Shown: piece by piece, positions 1 through 4,703 of the stretch
Numbering within the stretch: position 1 is the first letter of the stretch
Layout: each line of letters opens with the position of its first letter
Origin: an uncultured Eubacterium sp.
GTDB lineage: Bacteria > Bacillota > Clostridia > Lachnospirales > Lachnospiraceae
Length of the DNA: 5,655 nucleotides
Reading direction: 5' to 3'
NCBI GenBank assembly: GCA_934317205.1
Contig: CAKREL010000117.1
Coordinates: 1-5,655, forward strand
Translations under genes and position numbers: made by a program
Notes under the pieces: model-generated
What the model was told of the DNA's origin: nothing
Seen by the model: the letters and a program-made list of their open reading frames with translations, nothing else
Databases searched by the model: none

Positions 1-527
1 GTCAACGGTGAAAACAAATACCATTCTGCCCGGAACAGATTTTCAATATCACCGAAATAGTCCTTACCCTCTTTTTGTAAAGCTGCGCACAACTGTTCCC
101 AATTTGCCTCTATTACATGATCATGATTCGTCAACCGCATTAATTGATTCTGACTGCTAATATAAGTGTAAGACTGAACCGGTTTGCCAAGTGCGGACAG
201 ATAATATCGATTTTGAATTAATTGTTTTTGTATCGCTTCCTCAGAAACTGCTCCACTTTTCAGCTCAATGTTGATGATCTGATTTTCTCTGATCTGCAAC
301 AAATCAAATTCTTTGCCAAGACGTGGAATCTGAAAAGAATAAAACAGTCGAAGTGCTGATACATCCTGCATATAAAGTTCAAGCTGATCGACCAGTGCCC
401 GCATACTTTCCAGTTCCCACTCTTTCATTTTCAGCATGTGTTCTCTGCCGGATAACTGTTGCTCCAGTTTCTGTAAATGTTCCATATTCTGTTTTCTGGT
501 CAATGCATAAATAGATATTGATTTCAT
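1..527 (-). CDS. N-terminal part of a PD-(D/E)XK nuclease-domain protein, possibly the front of a UvrD-like helicase (partial)
   Basis: The frame is open from the ATG at 527 to the left edge, giving 175 codons with no stop; the C-terminus lies outside the window. Residues 11-57 are rich in Glu, Lys, Gln and Leu and look like a long helix or coiled coil. They are followed by a PD-(D/E)XK-type signature: Glu73-Phe-Asp75 in an EFDLL strand, then IELKS with Glu88 and Lys90, and a downstream Gln-rich helix around residues 99-110 ending in QNRYYL. This spacing fits the NERD-like or restriction-like nuclease domains found at the front of some bacterial superfamily 1 helicases. That the missing part is a helicase is inference from resemblance only. 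An AAAGGG ribosome binding site six bases upstream supports the ATG at 527. It is separated from the transporter gene by 66 bases and has its own candidate promoter. It could also be a stand-alone nuclease-like protein. Confidence 0.75.
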   Translation of the reverse strand, partial: MKSISIYALTRKQNMEHLQKLEQQLSGREHMLKMKEWELESMRALVDQLELYMQDVSALRLFYSFQIPRLGKEFDLLQIRENQIINIELKSGAVSEEAIQKQLIQNRYYLSALGKPVQSYTYISSQNQLMRLTNHDHVIEANWEQLCAALQKEGKDYFGDIENLFRAEWYLFSPL

Positions 528-533
528 AAATTA

Positions 534-539
534 CCCTTT
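534..539 (-). promoter_or_regulatory. Ribosome binding site of the nuclease-domain gene
   Basis: On the minus strand the sequence reads AAAGGG, six bases before the ATG at 527. It decides the start of the partial gene at the left edge, because no other Met codon upstream is in frame and close. Confidence 0.65.
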
Positions 540-563
540 ATTTATTGTACAAAGATTTGCTGC

Positions 564-572
564 ATTGTATCA
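564..572 (-). promoter_or_regulatory. Candidate extended -10 promoter for the nuclease-domain gene
   Basis: The minus strand reads TGATACAAT, an extended -10 (TGn followed by TACAAT, five of six consensus matches). It lies 37 bases upstream of the ATG at 527, in the 66-base gap after the transporter gene. No good -35 box is visible; the best is GTGAAA at a 16-base spacing. A second TACAAT occurs 20 bases further downstream at 544-549. A short inverted repeat, ATCAT-AAA-ATGAT, overlaps the -10 and could be chance in such AT-rich DNA. Confidence 0.4.
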
Positions 573-593
573 TTTTATGATTTCATTTCACTG

Positions 594-1538
594 TTACAAT
601 AATTTTATTAAAGTAGCACCAAACACCATCACGCAAACACCAACGATTTTCTGTACATTCATCGTTTTTTTCGGAGATTCAAATAACCCGAAATGATCTA
701 CCAGTATGCCGCCGGTTGTCAGACCGATCAGAATAATGATAACTGCCAGTCCCGTTCCAAAAATTTCTACCAACTCTACGTTTGCAAGTACATAAATGCC
801 ACCGAACACGCCTCCGATCCACATCCACCATGGATTTTTCTTATTCATATGTTCCCGTGTCTGCACCACCGCACATTTCCCCTGCTTCAATCGTAAAACA
901 ATGCAAATAACGCATAAACAGCTTAATCCAACTGTAAATGAAATAGCAGACGCTTTGATCGGAGAATCGACAACTTTTCCCAGATGTCCGTTAATGGCAG
1001 TCTGCACACCACTTAATGCACCGGACAATACACCAAATATTCTCCATAGCCAGATATCCGCATGTGCATTTTCTTTCGGATTATTTTTGCCGGCTTCTCT
1101 TTTTGCCAGAGATACAATTACTACGCCAGCTACAACCAAAACCGCTCCAAAGATCCGAAATACGGAAATCGGTGTTTTCAATGAATAAAAGAATCCAAAA
1201 TGATCAATTACCAGCCCCACCAGAATCTGCCCCAGAACCGGCAGTATAACCGCAAGCGTTCCGCCCAATTTTGCAAACAGTAAAATATTTCCAGTAACAT
1301 ATATAAAACTACAGATTCCACCAAACCAAATCCAGACTGGCTCCTGCAACATTTTATCAAATGGAATATGTACACCCTGTCCTAAAATCAATAATAACAA
1401 TACTAAAAATATCAATGAAACTGCAAAAGATACAAGCGATGCCCGATACGGGGAACCTACTTTTTTCCGTAATCTTGCATTGATGCTTGTTTGAATCGGG
1501 ACACCAATACCTGCCAGTATTCCAAAAATAATAGACAT
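594..1538 (-). CDS. DMT-family transporter with two YdcZ (DUF606) repeats
   Basis: A 314-residue, very hydrophobic inner-membrane protein with about ten predicted helices. It is an internal duplication: residues 1-145 and 165-314 each follow the same order. The order is an INxxLxKxVxSPxxAS segment (residues 19-34 and 182-197), a W-x-GG-x(5)-Y segment (about 71-80 and 240-249), a LAVI helix, and a (V/I)DHFG(L/F)F loop (111-117 and 280-286). These are marks of the YdcZ/DUF606 branch of the drug/metabolite transporter superfamily. Many members are single five-helix units of about 150 residues working as pairs, so this looks like a fused version. The linker at 146-164 is polar, rich in Lys, Asn and Ala. 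Substrate is unknown. The ATG at 1538 is chosen because of the strong AGAGGAGAGG site seven bases upstream. It appears to be transcribed from its own promoter downstream of the preceding gene's terminator. Confidence 0.9.
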   Translation of the reverse strand: MSIIFGILAGIGVPIQTSINARLRKKVGSPYRASLVSFAVSLIFLVLLLLILGQGVHIPFDKMLQEPVWIWFGGICSFIYVTGNILLFAKLGGTLAVILPVLGQILVGLVIDHFGFFYSLKTPISVFRIFGAVLVVAGVVIVSLAKREAGKNNPKENAHADIWLWRIFGVLSGALSGVQTAINGHLGKVVDSPIKASAISFTVGLSCLCVICIVLRLKQGKCAVVQTREHMNKKNPWWMWIGGVFGGIYVLANVELVEIFGTGLAVIIILIGLTTGGILVDHFGLFESPKKTMNVQKIVGVCVMVFGATLIKLL

Positions 1539-1545
1539 TTTCCAA

Positions 1546-1555
1546 CCTCTCCTCT
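1546..1555 (-). promoter_or_regulatory. Strong ribosome binding site of the YdcZ-type transporter
   Basis: The minus strand reads AGAGGAGAGG ending seven bases before the ATG at 1538. It offers two overlapping Shine-Dalgarno registers (AGGAG and GAGG) and fixes the start. Confidence 0.7.
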
Positions 1556-1569
1556 ACTTCCTATTTTCT

Positions 1570-1598
1570 ATCATACACCAAAAAAGACTATAAACCAA
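1570..1598 (-). promoter_or_regulatory. Candidate sigma-A-type promoter of the YdcZ-type transporter
   Basis: The minus strand shows TTGGTT (1593-1598) as a weak -35 and TATGAT (1570-1575, five of six matches) as -10, with an exact 17-base spacer. The -10 lies 31 bases upstream of the ATG at 1538. The element sits on the trailing arm of the terminator hairpin of the upstream gene, so the two signals share bases. This is pattern matching only, and the -35 is poor. Confidence 0.4.
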
Positions 1599-1639
1599 AC
1601 TGTTATGTTCAGAAACAGTAAAATTTATAGTCTTCTTTT
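1581..1639 (-). terminator. Hairpin terminator after the U32-like gene
   Basis: An 11-base perfect inverted repeat, AAGACTATAAA (1584-1594) with TTTATAGTCTT (1624-1634), encloses a second six-base stem, ACTGTT (1599-1604) with AACAGT (1614-1619). A symmetric 4+4 internal loop separates the stems and the apical loop is nine bases. On the minus strand the outer stem runs into TTTTTT (overlapping the stem end, 1580-1586 region), as expected of an intrinsic terminator. It begins about 20 bases after the stop codon at 1659. The stem is A/T-rich, so efficiency is uncertain. On the plus strand it ends in TCTTCTTTT and might also stop transcription from the other side. Confidence 0.7.
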
Positions 1640-1658
1640 ATGTTGAGACAAACTTATA

Positions 1659-2603
1659 TTAAAACAAATCCAGCATACTATCCAGATAAATTACTTCTCT
1701 GACCTGTAGTTGATACTCTGGTTTGGTCATGTAATATAATAAAAATTCTAATACAATAGCACTGCCCAATCCCCGACCTTCAATCTTAAAATTTGAAAAT
1801 CCCATTGGCAGATACACATTCTGAATATCGTCAATACTGATAAATGCAGGATTATTCATCGCCTCTGAAAAACGATAGCCATACGCAGCATTCGGTGCTG
1901 TACAACGATGATCCGGACAGTTCTCCCCCAGGTTTTGGCGACTGACCGTCTCATAACATCTCTTTCTATCAGTGCAGCCAATCCAGCAACACTCATTGCA
2001 CAAAAATTCTGCTTTGTCTTTTTCTGATTGCGTCAATGTATTTAACTGTTCAAATGCCTTATTCAATCTGAAATCAGGTACAACATACTGAAACTCTTCT
2101 CGTTTTACTTCTTTTGCAAATTCATGAAAATCAGTCAGAACTTTTGTTGTGGAAGATACTAAATATAGATTCGGATAATTTTGTTTTAAATAATCCACCA
2201 GCAATTCAGAATGGACGATAACACCGTTTTTTACACCACTGTTTTTTGAATTACCATTTTCACTGGATTGCTCAAATAAGGCACATAATTTATTGCATTT
2301 TCTATCTGCTAAATGTTCCTTTCTAAGCATAGAATTACTGAATGTCAACCGGGCAGATATTCCATAATCCTTCATCAAATCTAAAACATCCTGTGGATTT
2401 TCATCTCCACATCCGATTCTTCCACCGCCCCAGAGGCAGTCTGATGGTGCACCGTAAATAGAACTGATCTCGCACCAGTCATAAAAATATTCTCTGTGCT
2501 TTTGATACAATGGCAAAAATATTCGATACAGTTCGTAAAATTCAAACAATCCCGGTAAATGGTAATATGCTTTTTTATTAACAGTTTTCATCTTTTTCAT
2601 CAC
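1659..2603 (-). CDS. Cys-rich U32-peptidase-like protein of unknown function
   Basis: A soluble protein of up to 314 residues with no signal peptide or membrane helix. I recognise it as a type common in gut Clostridia but know no assigned function. Visible marks, numbered from 2603: a GGGRIGCGD loop (59-67); a conserved ARLTFSNS stretch (84-91); a tight cysteine cluster, C202, C205, C206, C210, C216, C229 and C234; and FSNFKIEGR (269-277), which resembles the SFKIEGR signature of U32 peptidases. Several U32-type proteins are TIM barrels with a [4Fe-4S] cluster (UbiU/UbiV, TrhP), so a metal-cluster hydroxylase or modification enzyme is a reasonable but unproven guess. It overlaps the flavodoxin-ferredoxin gene, which suggests translational coupling and a shared pathway. 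The start is uncertain: GTG at 2603, ATG at 2600 or ATG at 2591, none with a clear ribosome binding site. A terminator follows directly. Confidence 0.8.
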   Translation of the reverse strand: MMKKMKTVNKKAYYHLPGLFEFYELYRIFLPLYQKHREYFYDWCEISSIYGAPSDCLWGGGRIGCGDENPQDVLDLMKDYGISARLTFSNSMLRKEHLADRKCNKLCALFEQSSENGNSKNSGVKNGVIVHSELLVDYLKQNYPNLYLVSSTTKVLTDFHEFAKEVKREEFQYVVPDFRLNKAFEQLNTLTQSEKDKAEFLCNECCWIGCTDRKRCYETVSRQNLGENCPDHRCTAPNAAYGYRFSEAMNNPAFISIDDIQNVYLPMGFSNFKIEGRGLGSAIVLEFLLYYMTKPEYQLQVREVIYLDSMLDLF

Positions 2604-3363
2604 TTTTTAATAATAAGAGTTTTTCGAACGTATATCGTGGCTTTCCTTCGCTTTTCTTTCCATATTCGATTGCCTCTGCCGGGCAATAACAAATACATGC
2701 CATACAGTGCGTACAATTTGATTCCCATATAGGTTTTCCATTTTTCAACTGAACATTATTTAACGGACAAACTAGTACGCATTTGCCACAATTCACACAA
2801 GCATCCGTAGCCAAAAACTTATCTGCTTTCACAAACATCGGGTAAAACAAAGGATTAACCACACAACTCATGATTTTGTCATACGCATTATTTCTCGGCT
2901 TTGAAAATTCCTGTTCTTCCTGAATATCTTTTATCACGTTATCAATCAACGGTTCTGCTTTTGCAATAATCGCCTTTGCTTCTGCTTTATCTGGAACGCC
3001 AAACATTGCAATATAGTTTTCCGGCATTGCAATCTGTGCGGTTCCCATATAGGAAAGATGCAATTGTCGACTCAATGTTTGGTTATACTTCGCCGCGTTC
3101 CCAATTTCACTTCCACAATCCATTACAAACCAGATTTGTTTTGTCTCTGGGAATTTTGTCTGCTGTAACCAGTTCAAAACAACACGCGGGATTCTCCATG
3201 CATAAGTCGGAACAACAATCACCATATTTTTACCAGTCATTACATCTTTCGTATTTCCTGCTTTTATCCGGTCATTCATGCTCAATATGTCATCCTTTAA
3301 CGCCGTCGCAATTCGTTCAGCGATATATTTACTGTTTCCAGTTCCTGTAAAATATAAAACCAT
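2578..3363 (-). CDS. EFR1-type flavodoxin-ferredoxin fusion protein
   Basis: A 261-residue cytoplasmic electron carrier. Residues 3-11 (LYFTGTGNS) form the FMN phosphate-binding loop of a flavodoxin-like domain, and PTYAWRIPR (52-60) fits the second flavin loop. The C-terminal third holds two classical [4Fe-4S] ligand sets, C189-x2-C192-x2-C195-x3-C199-P and C217-x2-C220-x2-C223-x3-C227-P, i.e. a bacterial 2[4Fe-4S] ferredoxin module. This is the layout of proteins named EFR1 family ferrodoxins, which probably pass low-potential electrons from one centre to a partner enzyme. The ATG at 3363 is preferred over an upstream in-frame TTG at 3384: AGGAGA lies seven bases before the ATG, inside the longer version, and the flavodoxin fold starts at once. 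The gene overlaps the next one by 14-26 bases, making that Cys-rich protein the likely partner. The gene upstream is only a HipA remnant. Confidence 0.92.
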   Translation of the reverse strand: MVLYFTGTGNSKYIAERIATALKDDILSMNDRIKAGNTKDVMTGKNMVIVVPTYAWRIPRVVLNWLQQTKFPETKQIWFVMDCGSEIGNAAKYNQTLSRQLHLSYMGTAQIAMPENYIAMFGVPDKAEAKAIIAKAEPLIDNVIKDIQEEQEFSKPRNNAYDKIMSCVVNPLFYPMFVKADKFLATDACVNCGKCVLVCPLNNVQLKNGKPIWESNCTHCMACICYCPAEAIEYGKKSEGKPRYTFEKLLLLKSDEKDENC

Positions 3364-3370
3364 AATCAGT

Positions 3371-3376
3371 TCTCCT
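3371..3376 (-). promoter_or_regulatory. Ribosome binding site that decides the EFR1 start
   Basis: AGGAGA on the minus strand, seven bases before the ATG at 3363. Because it falls inside the reading frame that would begin at the TTG at 3384, it argues for the shorter protein. Confidence 0.7.
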
Positions 3377-3399
3377 GTTTTCAATCATAAAACAATCCT

Positions 3400-3705
3400 T
3401 TATTTCAAATACATTCCAAGCATGTCTTTCACACAAATTTTTATCTCACTTATAATATCCATACAAAGTTCTTTTTTCATTCCAGCCGTAGTTCCGACTG
3501 TAAGAAGCTCTTTTTCCCCAGGATTACGACCATTTCCATCTACCGTAGTCGTATGTTCTCCATAATATGTGTCACTGTACGTGAGATCATATGCCGGACT
3601 TAATCGCCAGCTATCTGTAGATTCATCATATAAATAGGTGAAATTTTTAGAGTGATCATCTCTGTTATGTGCAAAAACATTGAAGCACATCCGTATGTAT
3701 GTCAC
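3400..3705 (-). pseudogene. Truncated HipA-type kinase, C-terminal fragment
   Basis: About 101 residues matching only the C-terminal lobe of HipA-like Ser/Thr kinases, the toxin component of HipBA-type systems. The catalytic stretch NRDDHSKN (residues 14-21) corresponds to the D-x-H-x-K-N loop of E. coli HipA, Asp16 aligning with Asp309 and Asn21 with Asn314. LSPAYDLTYS (35-44) carries the metal-binding Asp of the PAYD motif (Asp40, like Asp332). Full HipA proteins are roughly 300-440 residues, so the N-lobe with the ATP-binding loop is missing and kinase activity is not expected. The only start near the 5' end is a GTG at 3705 without a ribosome binding site. The frame stays open upstream for 16 more codons to the TAA that ends the DUF1848 gene, so both share one frame. 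No HipB-like helix-turn-helix antitoxin is visible. This is most likely a deletion remnant; a small expressed protein cannot be excluded. Confidence 0.8.
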
Positions 3706-3717
3706 AAATTTATTATC

Positions 3718-3726
3718 AGTATAACA
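3718..3726 (-). promoter_or_regulatory. Weak candidate extended -10 promoter ahead of the HipA remnant
   Basis: The minus strand reads TGTTATACT, an extended -10 (TGn then TATACT, five of six matches), in the 48-base AT-rich gap between the DUF1848 stop and the HipA remnant. No convincing -35 is seen. If real, it could serve the downstream flavodoxin-ferredoxin and U32-like pair through a leader of over 300 bases that includes the remnant. Confidence 0.25.
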
Positions 3727-3753
3727 TACACTAGTAAATAAATTCTTTAAGAT

Positions 3754-4689
3754 TTACAAAAAATCAGCCAAGGTCATTTGACCATTGATCCAGCTTTTCT
3801 GCTCTGCCTTATGTACCTTATCATCCGGCATCCGATTTCCGATTAAAAACGGCGATGTCGGATCATGTCTGTTATAATTTGCTTTTACCGTATCCGCATC
3901 ATAATTTGCATAACAATACCGGCACAGATGCAGGCAGGTATTATAAGCTCCGATGTCAGCGCCCAACAGACAGGCACATTCCTTTCGAAGCTGGTTCCTC
4001 TTTGGAAAATCCATACTTGTATGTACTGCCTGTTCATAAATCTGTTCTGTCATGCAGCCGCTGCAGTCTGCACCATATACTGACAGTTCATCGCCTTCTC
4101 CACATGGACGAACCGTCATGCCATGTTCTGCAGCAATCTCAATCATTGCCTTACCAAGATACAGACGATCTTCTTTTTCCACAGATCGTACTTCTGGAAA
4201 ATTCTTTCTTACTTTTTGATACAGATCAATAAAACTGATGACACAGTTTTGGGTATATCCCTCCAACACAGAAGCCATATGGCTAAATTGCTGAACATGA
4301 TAATCTACCGTGTAGGTATCATCCAGAAAAATCGGATCATACCGCCAGCCAATCGAATCAATTCCTACAATTTCAGATAATTGCTGAAATGCCAAAAGCA
4401 CACGTTCTTTATCTGGAACCATCGGTTCGATATCTTTTCCATATGGTGTAATCGTCACATACCAATACATGCCATAGGGTTGCAATAAATCCATATATTT
4501 TAACATTGGTTCTGGATTCTTTGTACAAAATCCAACCAGATCAACAACAGAAGGATCTAAACTATACTCCGTCACCTGAATTGGATTATAGGGATTCCGC
4601 ACACAGATAAATCCTTCCTGTATTCTGTTTGCAAACCAGTCTGCATAAAATGCCGGAATATCCGTACGCATTCCTGTATGAATAATCAT
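3754..4689 (-). CDS. DUF1848 family protein with a radical-SAM-like Cys motif
   Basis: A 311-residue cytoplasmic protein recognised as DUF1848 by its overall pattern: an IIHTGMRTDIPAFY start; FICVRNPYNP (27-36); a YWYVTITPYG strand (75-84); GWRYDPIF (114-121); and a Cys-rich C-terminal part. Cysteines include C196, C209 and C212, then C238 and C240, then C252-x3-C256-x2-C259 in CLHLCRYCYAN. The last group has the spacing of the radical SAM [4Fe-4S] loop but sits near the C-terminus instead of the front. The Pfam family note draws the same comparison. The reaction is unknown. The ATG at 4689 is chosen because AAGGAAGGG ends five bases before it; the in-frame GTG at 4695 overlaps that site. Only 12 bases separate it from the stop of the gene before it, so the two are probably co-transcribed. 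Its stop codon is followed in the same frame by the HipA remnant. Confidence 0.9.
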   Translation of the reverse strand: MIIHTGMRTDIPAFYADWFANRIQEGFICVRNPYNPIQVTEYSLDPSVVDLVGFCTKNPEPMLKYMDLLQPYGMYWYVTITPYGKDIEPMVPDKERVLLAFQQLSEIVGIDSIGWRYDPIFLDDTYTVDYHVQQFSHMASVLEGYTQNCVISFIDLYQKVRKNFPEVRSVEKEDRLYLGKAMIEIAAEHGMTVRPCGEGDELSVYGADCSGCMTEQIYEQAVHTSMDFPKRNQLRKECACLLGADIGAYNTCLHLCRYCYANYDADTVKANYNRHDPTSPFLIGNRMPDDKVHKAEQKSWINGQMTLADFL

Positions 4690-4694
4690 ATGCA

Positions 4695-4703
4695 CCCTTC
4701 CTT
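4695..4703 (-). promoter_or_regulatory. Ribosome binding site that decides the DUF1848 start
   Basis: AAGGAAGGG on the minus strand overlaps the TAA of the upstream gene and ends five bases before the ATG at 4689. It covers the in-frame GTG at 4695, ruling that codon out as the start. Confidence 0.7.

Noticed and set aside
571..583. Small inverted repeat ATCAT-AAA-ATGAT as a terminator for the transporter gene
   Set aside because: Five A/T-rich pairs, no T-tract; it fits chance pairing beside a -10 box better than a terminator.
323..1249. Several plus-strand ORFs of 63-130 codons
   Set aside because: They lie opposite the nuclease-domain and YdcZ genes, show no family resemblance or ribosome binding sites, and are antisense shadows of those coding regions.
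1357..1545. Minus-strand 62-codon ORF overlapping the start of the YdcZ gene
   Set aside because: A different frame inside a well-supported gene; it would compete with a strong ribosome binding site that serves the transporter.
1539..1658. A riboswitch in the leader of the YdcZ-type gene
   Set aside because: Some YdcZ/DMT-type genes are riboswitch-controlled, but this gap contains only a terminator-type hairpin and no recognisable aptamer core.
3364..3384. TTG at 3384 as start of the flavodoxin-ferredoxin protein
   Set aside because: The AGGAGA site lies inside this extension and serves the ATG at 3363, where the flavodoxin fold begins.
3400..3705. A working HipBA toxin-antitoxin system
   Set aside because: Only the C-terminal third of a HipA kinase is present, and no HipB-like DNA-binding protein is encoded next to it.
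3770..3785. GGTCATTTGACC palindrome near the end of the DUF1848 gene as a terminator or operator
   Set aside because: The stem is only four to five pairs with a two- to four-base loop, it lies within coding sequence, and the T-run is too far from it.
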